Below are positions 52,131-64,000 of a stretch of 64,000 nucleotides of DNA, piece after piece (the stretch's first letter is position 1; every line of letters begins with the position of its first letter). The translations under genes were made by a program, and so were the position numbers. The stretch covers positions 1,267,501 through 1,331,500 of the forward strand of contig JADLSH010000191.1 in assembly GCA_016169945.1 (NCBI GenBank). Reading direction: 5' to 3'. Origin of the DNA: Trachythela sp. YZ-2020 (taxonomy: Eukaryota > Cnidaria > Anthozoa > Malacalcyonacea > Clavulariidae). A model generated the notes under the pieces. The model made no database searches. It saw nothing but the letters and a program-made list of their open reading frames with translations, and was not told the DNA's origin.

Positions 52131-55100
52131 ATGAGTGCTGATAAAAGTCAGCGAAACTCCAAAAACCTTCAAACACCAGAGATACTTCAGTTCATTGCAG
52201 ACGATGTAGAAGTCGAATGTCGGACGGTTGAGCATGTCGTTCGCCTTCTCTCAAATGACAACACTGTAGCGTTTATAGCAAGATATAGGCGACATGAGAC
52301 CGGCAATCTTGAAGCACAAAAGATTCGTATGATTCAGGAATCGTTAGAGCAAGTAAAGTAAGTCGAATTTCAGCATGAATTCAGTTTGTGATGTTTGTAA
52401 ATTATGTGTTGCTTTTTGATGTATTAAATGTAGCCACGTGACACATTACGGGAGATTTAAATGTTTAAAGGGACAATGTTCTTTTTGCTTTGTTTGGTTT
52501 GAACAACCGTGGTTTGAAGCTTGATAGTATAAAATTGCTTGTTTGCAGCATTTCAGTTGCTGAAATGTGATTTCACCGTGTTAACCATGTATATACTTGC
52601 TGTTTAATGTTGTCACCAGATGCTACTTTAGTATTTTACTCTGTCTAACACCAGACGATTTTACTTGTCAGTGGTATGGTACTGCCAGTTAATGGGTTAA
52701 CAAAACTATCTACCAGTGTCTCTTGTTAACCCATTTTCTTGCAATGTGCCCAGATGCACCCTACTTTAGTATTCTGCTCAATTTTACTTGTCAATGGTAG
52801 GGTATTTCCAGTTAATGGGTTAAACACTGCAGGTTTTCTCTGGGTAGGTATTCTACCAGTTCACTACAATGGAATAATGATAGGCCCTTACCAGACTTTT
52901 ATAGAGACCAGCTTAGAACTGATAGATATGAATATATTTACTAATATAATATGTACATATTATTTATTTACAATCTTTGTCAAATAAGACCGGTTAGTCG
53001 CACAGAGCTGTTGCTCCATTACGGGTAACCGTAACTAACAAGTACAAAACATTGTTTACAAATTACTGACAACACATTCTTACAGAAAGACTAGACAAGA
53101 GACAACACGAATGACATTTGTATTATACAATCTAGGGCTGTTGAAAGTCGTAAAGATGCAGTCATTAAAAGTATTGGTCAAAAACTAACTCCAGATATAA
53201 GGCAAAGTTTAAAATATGCAAGAAGTTTGCAGGATGTTGAAGATATTGTAAGTTGCATAAACACATGTGTAGTGACAGACACTCATTTGAGTTGGACGCA
53301 AATCCTGTTTATAAATTAATCCTCTGACATTAATATTATTCTTAAAATCCTATTACGTTTTCCAATATGTAGTATGCACCATTTAAACCAGGATCAAAGG
53401 GAACTTTGGCAAATCGTGCAAGAAATCTTGGTCTTGACAAAGCAGCTGAACTTATCAACAGGAGTCCAAATATTGAAAATCTCTCTGCATTTGTACAACC
53501 TGGGAAAAAAGGTGAGTTCAAGTATTTTTGACCCAGGTGGTTGATGGGTTACTAGCTGGTCACCACTTAACTGTAATCAACCCGGTTACTCCACACCAAA
53601 AAATGAAGATCAACCATTGCTGAGGACAACAATTTCCATGCTATAAATCTTGTTTATTCCGTTGCTAGGTTTATCCAGTAACGCTGAAGTGTCAAAAGGT
53701 GTTCAACATATCATTGCTGATAAAATATCCAAAGATAAGCATGCTTGTGATTTGTTGAAATCCATGTATGTATTTTGAAAATTTTACTGTACGTGTATAC
53801 AGTAATTACGGAATTTACAATTTTGAACTTATGCTTCATAATCTAAGGGCAGGATTACAGCAACATCACTAACCAATTTTGCTACTCCAAACTGCAACTA
53901 GTACTATTTCAATGTTGACATGACCTTCTCATTAAATTTGGCAGGTTTGAAAACAGTCGTATTACATTAGAAACAAAAGTTCGGGAGGAATTTCAAAATG
54001 AGACCAAGTACAAGGATTACCATCAAAGATGTCTGACAGTGAAAGAAGCTAAAGCTCACCAGGTAATAGTCTCCTTTACCCTGCTTCATGACCATGGCTC
54101 AGCACCCCCCCCCCTGCCCCCTACCAGATCAAGTTGGATCCATCCCTGTCATGCAAGTTGGTAAGTAATGATGCTTTCTTCCTTGTAGATTCTCGCAATC
54201 AATAGGGCTGAAGGCGAGAAAATTCTCCAAGTAAAGTTGAACTGCCCAGCAAACCTTGAACAGATATTTTTACATGAAGCAGAAAGAAAACATATTGTTA
54301 CCAGTTCCAGATCTTCGGGTAAGTTTTCGTTAAATATAAATGAAAGTTTTAAAATTACATCAAAGTAGTAATTTTCCAGGTGGGGTGCACTGCGCTTGCA
54401 TTCCACTTTCAAGGGTTCTGAAATGCATAAGATAACATGTTCCAGATGCTTTTATCAGGTTACTATATTTATAAATTATTTTACAGGTTTTGTTCGTGGA
54501 ATAACGAGTGCATCGTTGTTGGATTCCTATAACAGACTGATGATACCTAAACTGATCCGACATAAGAGGTAAAATTTGGGTTAATAATGTGTTGATACAG
54601 AAATAAACTCAAGTTTATGATAAACCATGCATACTAATTTTTATTCCTAGAAACGAGCTAACAAAGAAGGCAGAACGTGAGTCAGTGCAAGTGTTTTCAA
54701 GAAATCTACATCGACTTCTTCTCACACCACCTGTCACTGGCCGTGTTGTCCTTGCTATTGATCCTGGTTTTAAACATGGCTGTAAAATTGCTGTTGTTAG
54801 TGAACATGGTATTGTGATTCAAGTCTTACTTTTGGCTCTTTCTCAATATATGAGCAACCGAAATAGCTATGGCATTAGGGTTTATTAGGGTTAGGTTAGG
54901 GGTTAGTTGCTCATATACCGAGAAAGCGCCTTACTTTTGAAGTCGTCACTTCAGAATGTATTCTTGGAGCAGCCAGGAGTTATCTACTTCACAAAATGTC
55001 TTTTATGATCGATAGAAAGTCCAGAGCAAACTAGAAACACTGTTGTCTGTTGCAGAAATTATTAAACGTTCACAACATTAATAAGTAGGACATTGTGTTA

Positions 55101-58100
55101 TTGAAAATTAGAAATTTTTGTCTAAGACATCGCTTTCTCCTTCTAGGTGTCATTCTGGATACTGCCATTTTGGATTTGTTAGGACGTGATGCTCGTGTTT
55201 GCGAGGAAAGATTGCAAGGACTTCTCTTAAAGCATAAGTAAGAATATATACCACATAATGTTGTATCAACTTTTATCCTAGCTTACATTAGGATGGAGAT
55301 AAGCATGGTTACATTAGATATCCTAGCTTACATTAGGATGGAGATAAGCATGGTTACCAATCACGGAAGATCAAAATTGCGTTTACAGTACGGATTGGAA
55401 GGCTTCTCACCTTGTACACTTCAACCTATCTTGCACTTTCTAGTTGTAATACGATCGCTCTTGGAAATGGCAAGGGATGTCGTGAGACAGAAAATTTCAT
55501 AACGCGGATGAAAAGAGCAAGAAAGCTGAAGAATGACGTCGTTTACAGGTATACAATAATTAATAATATGCAAGGATTCGTCCTCTCTATTTAGCTCCCC
55601 TTCCTCTAATAAGATCCTTTGTCAAACTTGCCTGGAGTAATGCAGGACCCTGAAGAGTTAAATAGATGATTTACGGTGTATTGTTTTTTTTAGTATCGTA
55701 AGTGAAGACGGGGCATCAATCTACAGTGTATCAGAAGATGCCCAAAAAGAAATGCCAAATTTAGATGTGAATCTTCGAAGTGCTGGTACTTAGCTTGTAC
55801 TTATACTTATTTTAACTTCTAGCTGTTGCCATTTGCCAAAGTGCTTTTCCGGTAGTAATGTTCAAAATATTTTCATAGTTTCAATAGCGAGACGTCTGCA
55901 GAATCCAATGTTAGAGTTAATAAAAATTGAACCAAGACACATTGGAGTTGGAATGTACCAGGTAAGATGATGGCGGTATTGTGCTTAGTGTGTGAGAAGA
56001 ATGCTTTCAATTTAACTCTACTTTTTCCAGGCGCTCCAGTTTTCCCCCTGTTCTAACAAAGAAGAAATATAGGATGGCCCTTACTGGACCTCTAAGGAGA
56101 ACAGCTTAGATCTGATAAAGCTATCCAGTATAAATAAAGTTTATTTAGTTCAGGATTCTCCCTGTAGTAACACTGGATCAATAAGGGATGACCCTTACTG
56201 GACCATTAGGGAGAACAATTTAGAACTGATAGAAGTGATAGAGCTATCCAGTATAATTAAAGTTAGTTAATTTAGGTTTCTCCCTGTAGTAACAATGGAC
56301 CAAAAAGTGGAACATTATCACTCTTTTCTAGCATGATATTCCCGAGCAATTGTTACAACAAGCACTAAATGGCGTCCTTGAAGATTGCGTTAGTTTGGTT
56401 GGAGTGGATTTGAACGCATCGGGCATTCATGCGCTGAAGTAAGTTGAATTGATGTTTAACCTGTGTTGTTCGAATTAAGTCGAATAAAAAAATTACTTGA
56501 ATTACTTTGAATTCTGACTGTCCCAAACGGGAGTTGATGTCTGAAGGTCCCTGGTTTCCAATACACCCTTTTGATAATTAGGTTATCGATTTCTCCTTGG
56601 CCCAGGAGCCTCATTCTCATGAATTGTGAGCGAATTGCCGAATTCACGAGAGCGAAGGCCATGGAGGAATTGGTGACATACTTATCGAAAGGAACATATG
56701 TATGCACTCAGAGATATCCAATCCAGTCACTAAGAACAAGCTTTATAGATATGATTTTGGGACGATGATGGGCCAGGAATGATAGTATTGCTTGTTGCCT
56801 TGAGCAGGGTAGAAACTTGTTGTTTAGACTTGTTGTGCATTTGGCGAAACGAGATTCGTGCATCTTCCCCAATTAAAGTGCAACTCGCTGCATGTACAGG
56901 CCAAATACCTTAACTTCTACACTGTTTACTTTCTTTAAGGCGAATCGCAGGACTAAACGAACGCAAGGCAAAAGAAATCATTGCATGGCGTGAACGTAAT
57001 GGTCCATTTCGAAGTCGTGAACAACTGAAACAGGTTAAAGGTGTTGGCGAAAAGACCTTCGAGCAATGTGTGGGTTTTGTCAGAATATTTCAACATTCTC
57101 CCGAGACCATTGTCCTCAGTGCAGACGAAGATGAGTGTAAACAGGAGAAGGGAAAATCGTCGGGGAAAAGAAAAGCGGAAGGATCTGGACCATCGACTAG
57201 TAAGAAGAGGAAACACACACCAGCACTGATCTCTTTCAATAAACTGGATTCAACTTCTATACATCCCGAGTCTTATACAACTGCCACAAAGTGAGTACAG
57301 GGTTTGTGGGCACCAAGGCCGGTGAAATACCCTGGGCCTGGGAGCTATTTGAAGGGGTCCAGACATTTGAGTAAGCAAACCAATGAACATGGATGCAAGA
57401 CTGAGGGGGTCCGCATTCACTAATCTGCCCTGGGCCTGTGACTGACCTTTGCCGGCCTTGCTGGGCACTTTGCAGAGTCAGCAATCTGAAGTCGCACCCC
57501 CTATATTTTCCAATGTGTCCACCATTGCTATTAGCATATCCTTTTTCTTCATTTTTAGACTTGTAACTCTGACCAAAGCAAGTTTAGCGGACATCGGGCA
57601 ACCACAAATGAAAGAGGAAGTTGATAATCTCATTAATAACAAAGGTTACATGTTTACACGTTCATTTGAATCTAAGAATGAACAGTGACAGAAGCAACCT
57701 CGTTCCCAGGGCATTTCCCTTGAAGAAAACATTGTTTTTCTCATGTAAAACGTCAATGTTTGCAACGAGCATTTTAAGGTTTCAAGTCACTGCTCAGCCA
57801 ATCAGCATCAGACTAGTTAAATCTGATTGGCTGATACACCATACACCAGAATGACAAACTTACCAGAGTGTTTTCATTTTAGGTTTTTCTACTGTTTGTA
57901 AAATGCTCGAATGTAACCCAGAGACTTCGCACTTCATCATCAATGGATTGTGTCAGATTATTGGACATGACATCAGAGCGGGTAACAACACTCGAGTAAT
58001 TTTCCGTAGAGTATTTTTCTATCACATCTGGCTTTGGTTTTTGACCTGTTTTTGAAAAATTCAAAAACTTTGCCCTCAAACTACTCCACCCATTCTGGAA

Positions 58101-58583
58101 ATGGTCAAAAACCTCTTTCATCGAAACAATGATTTTTAACTCTGAAAACATGTCTCAAGATATTCCCTGAGGTCTTCGGCTGATTGCCCACTCACCTCCA
58201 ACCATACCCTCAGAAAATCCACATTAAATCTTTCAAGGCTGTGGCGTGTTTATATCTCGCTCTTCGTATCATCGTGGCTACTTGGGGTACTTCAAAGTGA
58301 CAAAAATGTATTCTTCGCTTTATGTATTTCAGATTTTTCCAAACCATTATTTCGCCAAGGAGTGATGTCGATCAATGACCTCAATGTTAATACACATCTT
58401 ACTGGACGTGTTACAAACGTGACGACATTCGGAGCTTTTATAGACATTGGCGTGGGTCACGATGGGCTCCTACACAAGTCTGTAATTCCTGCATCCAAAG
58501 AGCTTGGGGCTGGAGACATTGTTGAGGTGGTGTGTATCAATGTAAATAGGACAAATAACAGGATCCAACTTCGTTTGAGATAA
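52131..58583 (+). CDS. SRBD1: SRBD1 (Tex-like, S1 RNA-binding domain protein)
   Basis: Eukaryotic relative of bacterial Tex, a nucleic-acid-binding factor tied to transcription. Exons: 52131-52357, 53136-53247, 53373-53511, 53669-53765, 53945-54062, 54189-54318, 54487-54568, 54651-54808, 55147-55237, 55444-55548, 55694-55785, 55879-55961, 56332-56438, 56940-57290, 57559-57644, 57883-57981, 58333-58583; in frame, 775 aa. Order: Tex N-terminal helices ([13 protein letters not shown] near residue 50); YqgF/RNase H-like fold ([18 protein letters not shown] near 330); [11 protein letters not shown] and [10 protein letters not shown]; helix-hairpin-helix ([24 protein letters not shown]); a Lys-rich insert KRKAEG...KKRKH, a possible NLS; C-terminal S1 domain ([16 protein letters not shown]). 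Human SRBD1 is about 220 residues longer, mostly at the N-terminus. Confidence 0.95.
52600..52825. mobile_element. TTAA-ended MITE, one broken and one intact copy
   Basis: The intact copy 52728-52822 has TTAACCCATT...AATGGGTTAA ends and shares GCAATGTGCCC and CTACTTTAGTATT with the copy at 39671. The upstream copy lacks its left end. A SINE-B tail fragment follows to about 52940. In SRBD1 intron 1. Confidence 0.75.
54834..54930. repeat. Small foldback with telomere-like core
   Basis: GGCTCTTTCTCAATATATGA is mirrored by TCATATACCGAGAAAGCGCC; the loop holds TTAGGGTTTATTAGGGTTAG. Starts about 25 nt after the donor at 54809. Confidence 0.8.
55276..55357. repeat. 45-bp tandem duplication
   Basis: A 37-bp block beginning TCCTAGCTTACATTAGGATG is present at 55276-55312 and again, identical, at 55321-55357. 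In an SRBD1 intron. Confidence 0.9.
55985..56315 (+). mobile_element. SINE family B with three tandem tail units
   Basis: GTGAGAAGAATGCTTTCAAT and a Leu-type TTAACTCTACT region are followed by three tail units (CTTACTGGACC, AGAACAGYTTAGA, GAGCTATCCAGTATAA). Ends about 15 nt before the acceptor region of the exon at 56332. Confidence 0.78.
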
Positions 58584-58589
58584 GTGTTG

Positions 58590-58990
58590 TGGAAATATCT
58601 CGAACGTGCGGTGCCAGTGTGGGTAGAGTGTAAAAAAGATTCGTCGGTTGACTGTTGTGTAAAAGGTAAGGCCTTAACTAACTCTTTGCCTTTTGTACAC
58701 AAAAAGTTAAGGCTAAGCCCTTTACTTCTTTTTGGCCACTCTATTAGTTTTTGAAAAAGTGGCTAAAATGGCCAAAAAGTAAAGGCTAACCCCTTACTAT
58801 TTTTTTCAACACAACGTTAAGAACTTTTTCGGCAGATTTGGCCACTTTTTTAGTTTTTTGAAAAAGTGGCGATTTTTGACCAAAAAGTGAAGGCGTTAAT
58901 AACCCATTAACTTTTTGGCTAAAATTGGCCACTTTTTCAGTTTTTGAAAAAGTGGCTAAAATGGTCATAAAGTAAAGGCCCTTAACTTGA
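58590..58990. repeat. 80-bp-repeat remnant and three short palindromes after SRBD1
   Basis: 58590-58660 carries ATCTCGAACGTG, CCAGTGTGGGTAG and GGTTGACTGTTGTG, words shared with the 462-905 and 10166-10321 repeats. From 58660 to 58990 TTTTTGGCCACT...AGTTTTTGAAAAAGTGGC palindromes occur three times, each able to form a hairpin. Probably in the SRBD1 3' UTR. Confidence 0.75.
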
Positions 58991-60468
58991 GACGTTGAGA
59001 ACGTTGCCACTTCTGCAATATACTGAATGTTTTTTCCATATCTGGCAAGCGCAATATTCCTTTCTATTTTCCTTCACCTGTAAGCTGAACTGATGTACGA
59101 ACAAATAAATACGCTGCATTTCGTTGCGATACGTTTGGTATGGTGAACAGCCTTAACCCCTGGCTTGTATAAATAATTTTCCCGACGCTTTATGTGAACT
59201 TTAACATGCACAACTATTACCGTAAAAACTCGCATTGAACATTTATATTGTGTAGCAATTAACATTGTAATGAAAGATTTGACTGAAATTATATATTAAA
59301 GACTTTGTCTGAAGTTTGAAATTCTGTTCTGTGTCAATTTAATGCCAGGCTCGTACAATGAATAATTCTATTAAGCCCCCCTCTCAAATAGGCCCTCTCT
59401 AATGAGCCCCCGTTTTTAGACAACCATGCATAATTTTGTTTATCACCAAGAACAAACGAGCTTAAATTCTTTCTTTTGAAAAATTGAAAGGCATGCAATT
59501 GCCACTCGAACAATGGCGATACCCCAATGGGAAATCAAACCAATTCAAGCTGTCAAATTGCACCAATCAAAGTCATTCCCGTTTGTACACTGCTACCAAT
59601 CAGAGGCAGATAATTTCCTAGCCAATAGGATTCACACAGTCACATGCGAGGCAAGTTCGAAGCAGATCTTCAGATGCAGGCAGTACCATACGTCCATACG
59701 TTTGAGCTGGCGTCAAAAAGTTGTCCTGAAGAAAAGTTAGTCAAAACCCAAAATAACTCAGAAGAATTTGTCAGAAGCTTGTTCTTAAAGCACGTATAAA
59801 GGTAATTAAAGAAAGCTTTTAACTGAATGCACTTTATAGACGAATTAGTTTATACATTTAGTGTACAGAAATTGAATAGAATGCATTAGCGAAGGGCGAT
59901 CGCGACTTTGCCTTTGGGCGGGTTTTTCTTGAAATTTTACTGCTAAATCTTATCAATTTTGCTTAAATAATACCTTTAGTAGTTTCACGTAACTCATATT
60001 TGTATTTTCTTTCATTTTAGAACGAATTTGCTCAAGAAAAAGCACGAAATTGTGAATAATTCTTGCCACGTGTGAGGTACGTATCGGCAGTAAATATATT
60101 TTAGGATTCAACTTGTCTGTATCAATTTGTTGTATTTAATGTCGAGATAAAACATAAAGGATCTATAGGCATTTCTACGCCGTCTGCTTCGAATTTAATG
60201 AAATTTTGCCCAAGAAATGGGTTCAATTTGCTGTTCTGAACGCGTGTTCTAGACTCGGCAGTGCTAATTGCGTAATGCATGCTTTGCTTGCGTCTTCAAA
60301 CTCCAAAACTATTCTAAAACGAAGGACGTTTGGGAATACCAGTTGTACTGTTGTATGAAGCCTGTTTCGCTGGATAATTCAATTCAAATTACACTCCACA
60401 TATCTACAAAACTAAATAGTTTACTTCAGATTGAACATTTTTAGTTCAGTTAATACTCACTGTACATC
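58991..60468. other. SRBD1 3' flank, no further gene seen
   Basis: AATAAA at 59105-59110 may be the SRBD1 poly(A) signal (522 nt past the stop). The remainder has only short open frames without domain similarity that I can recognise. Confidence 0.45.
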
Positions 60469-60814
60469 CAGGGCCTCTTTTAACTAATGTACTGGAGGGG
60501 CCAAAGCCCCCCCCCAGCCCCCATGTTGGCCCCCAATAAGCTATTTTGGCCCCCCCAGTGAAGGTCCCTTTTGTCCAAAATATAAGACGAGTTTAGAGGA
60601 AAGTTATGGTATTCTCACAACAAAACCTGGCTCCATGATGGGATATATCAAAAATTGTCTCTGAAAATGCAGGAAATCAAGCCACAGAGACTCAAGAAAA
60701 CAAAAGTTTTCTGAGGGAGGACCGCCAGACCCCACACCTGTAATACACCACCTACTTGTTACGTCCCCTTTCGATGATGGCCCTCCCACTAACGATTTCT
60801 TAAAAGAGGCCCTG
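60469..60814. mobile_element. 346-bp hAT-like MITE
   Basis: CAGGGCCTCTTTTAA and TTAAAAGAGGCCCTG are exact TIRs. TGTACATC flanks both sides (60461-60468 and 60815-60822), an exact 8-bp duplication. TIR layout and C/G-rich subterminal tracts resemble the element at 4985-5349, suggesting one superfamily. Confidence 0.95.
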
Positions 60815-63001
60815 TGTACATCTATAGATTAGTTCGGCTATTTGGTTTTCTTGATAATTTAAACCTGCTTCGTACAACTGGCATTGCCTTAAAATTTTAA
60901 ATTCTAATTCATATATTTGCGTTCATGCACTTGCTTTTCTTACCAGGTTTCCCTTTTCTAATTTTTAGAAATAAGTTGCAATCTCCAGCAGGTGCCAGGA
61001 CTTACGTAATTCCCTAAATGCGCGCGAATACGAAATTATCACAAAAAATTGCGTATGTCATTTTAAGGACAAGGACATTGATGAAAACATGTAGGACTTC
61101 AATTAGTTCAATGGAGTAAGGGCATGGAAATTATTTCATCAGTGTACATGGTTGACCTTCTGTGTAAATTCTGAATGCTGTTGAAGTTTCAGCAGTGCAG
61201 AGGAATCTCTGTAAACTCATAATTACGATTTAAGGGTTGAACTACTAAGTAGAATAAATACGAACACCGAACGATTTAGCAAATTTATTACTATTAAATA
61301 TTATTGACGTTTTATTAATTAGCTTGTAGATTAATTTAATTATGTTATGCATATTGTAATTTTATTATAGTTGTTAGCAATAAATCTTGTTTCCATTATT
61401 ATTATTTTTTTAAAACTTGAAGCAAATGACAATTTTTAAATATTATAGACCAGGACTGAAATATAGATACATTTCTTTTAAATAACGAATTTTTAACCTA
61501 AACTTAATTTTAATCTATGTAAATTTTTAACGAGCTTCTAAATAAAATTATCATTATCAAAAAAAAAAGAAAAAGGGAAAAAAAAATTATTATTATTATT
61601 ATTATTATAAACAATCCGTGATTTCACAGCTCTGTCGCCTGCACTTGGGCATGCGCGGAATGTTTGACTGTGGTGTTGATTCTCCCCGGGCGCGCCAGTT
61701 GTGTGCGTGTGATGGATGGCGCCGTCCCTCATACGTACTTCTTTCGGGAGGTCCTCGGAATCAACACCACAGCCGAACTTTCGGCGCATGCTCCAGTGCA
61801 GACAACTGTACTGCGAAGTCACTGGAATGTTCACAAAGGCTCGTACTTCAAGAGCTCAACTGAAACCTCAAGAGTATTGAGATTTTATGCAGAAAGTCAG
61901 CCGTGTACACCGATAGAATGATTTAAAGAAACTTGGTGCATCGAAGTCTTACTAGTTTGAGTCTTTCGAGATGTCCTTATTTTGACATTTGTACTCGTTC
62001 CCGGACCTTGCTATACGCTCACGGTCAAATTCTACACTTGGTACCAGACTCAGCTATATGCTCACGGTCAATGTCACTAAAGGGAACTTTTCTGTAGTTG
62101 TTTGACCTTTGATAACCAAACTATTCATGAATTATTTTATGCTTAGACATTATGCACTCTACTGTTTACCTTCCTTGAATTTTCAATTTTCGGATTACAG
62201 TCTAAGTTCTCCCAACCCTGTTAGTTCAACTGGTTGTTTCGAACAATGAGTAAATACAAGTGATTAGGGCCCGTCATTTTTATTTTCTGTATGTTTGAAG
62301 CAATAGCTAGGCAAAATGCGACTCTCAGAGCGCTAAATTTTAACATAGGAGTGAGAAATGACCTAATTTGCAAGGCGTTTACAGTAAGGTGTTCATGTCA
62401 GCATCGGTTTCAAATTAACAAATTAAAATATTCATGAAGTAAAGGCTTGCAATTTAACGAAATTGAGAATTCATTTTTATGCTGCAAGGGATACATGAAA
62501 AAACTTGCAATATTTTTTTATTATTCTATGCTATTGTATATATTATATATGGCAGTACTTAAATTCGTATAAAAATTCACCTTGGCTTTGCAACAATCCA
62601 TGAAATAAGTTGCAAATATTTTAATGAAGTGTTTTTCGATTAAAGTTTTCCACAAAAACGTAGGAAATTTTGTATTTGCGCGCTGAAGGGAATGCCTTTG
62701 CAACCAATTAATATACGCACCAAAACGTACTGATGAAAGATACTATGGTGAATAGCTGTGAACATTGAAGTAAGAAGGACAGTATGGCCACACACTGAAT
62801 CACAAGAAATCTTGACTGTTGATTGAAGTTTCGAAAACCGTCCTCAACCGAACTATCATGAATCTAGACAATATTAAGCTGGACTTTACTGGATTAACTC
62901 GTAATCTAATTCATACTTCACTGGATGAACTCGTGGAAAAGCAGGACTTCGCTCAGTTCGCTGAATTAGCTCGCATTACAAGCCTGGATGAACTCTGAAA
63001 A
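60815..63001. other. Gene-free stretch with hairpin and A/T tracts
   Basis: A poly(A)-rich and (ATT)n tract lies at about 61557-61608. A strong imperfect hairpin covers 61640-61805: TGTGGTGTTGATTC mirrored by GAATCAACACCACA, with GCACTTGGGCATGCGC / GCGCATGCTCCAGTGC outside it. Otherwise nothing recognised. Confidence 0.5.
61640..61805. repeat. Imperfect hairpin, GC-rich
   Basis: Arms of about 55 nt (GCACTTGGGCATGCGCGG..., TGTGGTGTTGATTC) fold onto GAATCAACACCACA and GCGCATGCTCCAGTGC, around a GC-rich centre with GGGCGCGCC. Directly follows an A/T-rich tract, which could be the tail of a neighbouring element. Could be a foldback MITE or a small structured RNA; no promoter is evident. Confidence 0.6.
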
Positions 63002-63150
63002 TAACGACGACGACTGAAGCGACGACGACTGAAGCGACGACGACTGAAGCGACGACGACTGAAGCGACGACGACTGATGCGACGACGACTGATGCGACGA
63101 CGACTGATGCGACGACGACTGATGCGACGACGACTGATGCGACGACGTAA
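63002..63150. repeat. 15-bp minisatellite (GCGACGACGACTGAW)n
   Basis: About ten units; the first half reads TGAAGCGACGACGAC, the second half TGATGCGACGACGAC. Multiples of three keep frames open on the minus strand, giving only Ser/Gln/His or Val/Ala repeats. Confidence 0.95.
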
Positions 63151-64000
63151 TCCATATCGGGGTGTAAGATGCGACCATGAAGAGGAAAGCTAAAAACTTT
63201 CAGGTTTATACTATAGGTATTATAGGTACTATAGTTCAATCTCGAATCCAGAACTCGTAGATAAGTAGTGCATGGTTACTATAGGTTGTTGTTCTGGGTC
63301 CGAGATCCTGGTGGTCTCAGTCGAGATGGCGAAAAAGTAGAATATCTATTTCAACTTTTTCGCAATGAATTTTGTCACCAATGAATCATTTGCTTTTCCA
63401 TTCGCTTTACGGGAAAGATTTCGCCTAGTTGGAAACGAGCTTAATTAAGTTTAGCAAATCTCGACCGCGCATGAAGAGATTAACATTAAGTTTCCAACTT
63501 GGAAACCGACGGTAACTCTTTAAAAGCATGCGCATATTTAGAGACCACCAGAGTCGCATGATCAAGCCCAAGTATAGCTGCAATTTTTCCTGGATTCCAC
63601 ATTCTTTTGTATGGCTATTCTTGAGGGTTGGTCAGACGAATTTTACATTAAGTTACAAGCGAGCGTTCGGCCAACTTGTGCTCCGAAACATATTCTTCAC
63701 TTAGGATATCTAATCTGAAAACTGTCTAGGAGTGCAAGTTATGCGCCATGAACAGCAATTTTTCAATATGGAAAAGTGTTGTGGCGCCAAGTGCCATATA
63801 ATTAATATAATAAATTCGGACGACTGAAATGCAGGCTATATATGGCACTTTACTTACAACTTATTCTAATTCTGAAGAAACGTAAAGCGATGTTATAACT
63901 TCAGAAGGAAATTTGTTGAAGTACATTTCCACGCGCAAGAACAACATTTTTGTCTATAGAATGTATGTTCGTAAAGGGTTTTGAATGGGAGTTGAGTGAC
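63151..64000. other. Window end, no gene seen
   Basis: A short inverted repeat, AAGTGCCATATA ... TATATGGCACTT (63789-63850), is the only element noticed. No exon recognised. Confidence 0.4.

Noticed and set aside
54880..54905. Interstitial telomere repeat (TTAGGG-like)
   Set aside because: Only a few irregular TTAGGG/TTAGG words in the loop of a small foldback; too short for a telomeric tract.
57250..57484. Minus-strand open frames of 72-75 codons
   Set aside because: Antisense to an SRBD1 intron and exon edge, without similarity or splice sites.
60604..60789. 61-codon minus-strand open frame
   Set aside because: Lies entirely inside the 60469-60814 MITE bounded by exact TIRs and target-site duplications.
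61538..61921. Open frames of 81-98 codons on both strands
   Set aside because: They cross an imperfect hairpin and an A/T tract. The similar peptides on both strands result from the inverted repeat.

Overview
The window is metazoan nuclear DNA. It is AT-rich, has intron-rich genes with short exons, and carries many short non-autonomous transposons, tRNA-derived SINEs and simple repeats. The first gene is an invertebrate-type (Nav2-like) voltage-gated cation channel with a D-E-E-A selectivity ring. Together with the foldback elements this fits a non-bilaterian animal, most likely a cnidarian (anthozoan-like). That taxonomic call is an inference.

Layout. 1-1155: 80-bp tandem repeat and probable 5' UTR. 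1156-13643 (+): four-domain Nav2-type channel with about 22 exons, including two introns with minor-spliceosome (U12) signals, one of them AT-AC. Its introns hold five pentanucleotide microsatellites, two of which are exact reverse complements of each other. 14741-24185 (+): canonical poly(A) polymerase; intron 3 contains a 2.06-kb near-perfect palindrome, and other introns hold a MITE with clear target-site duplication and a snap-back SINE. 26037-27251 (+): single-exon class A GPCR. 28095-29352: TIR element carrying a 23-copy 21-bp array and a nested MITE. 29459-30415 (-): seven-TM protein resembling PRRT3/PRRT4. 32026-36222 (-): ZFYVE1/DFCP1. 36652-42961 (+): RTF1, divergent from ZFYVE1. 44644-47693 (+): unrecognised 371-aa protein with a possible LC3-interacting motif. 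48167-50622 (+): BTB-BACK-Kelch protein. 50690-51665: decayed Ty3/gypsy-type pol fragment split by a hAT-like MITE. 52131-58583 (+): SRBD1 (Tex-like). 58584-64000: no gene seen; MITE, hairpins and a 15-bp minisatellite.

The genes do not form a pathway. Several are ordinary housekeeping functions: mRNA 3'-end formation, Paf1C transcription elongation, PI3P/ER membrane biology, and nucleic-acid binding. They stand beside an excitability channel and two 7TM receptors. Exon boundaries were derived by hand from splice signals, reading-frame continuity and remembered family motifs. Summed exon lengths are multiples of three for the poly(A) polymerase, ZFYVE1, RTF1, the unknown gene, the Kelch gene and SRBD1. 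The channel has two junctions whose phase does not close. I found no CRISPR array, no rRNA, no convincing functional tRNA and no prokaryotic operon.
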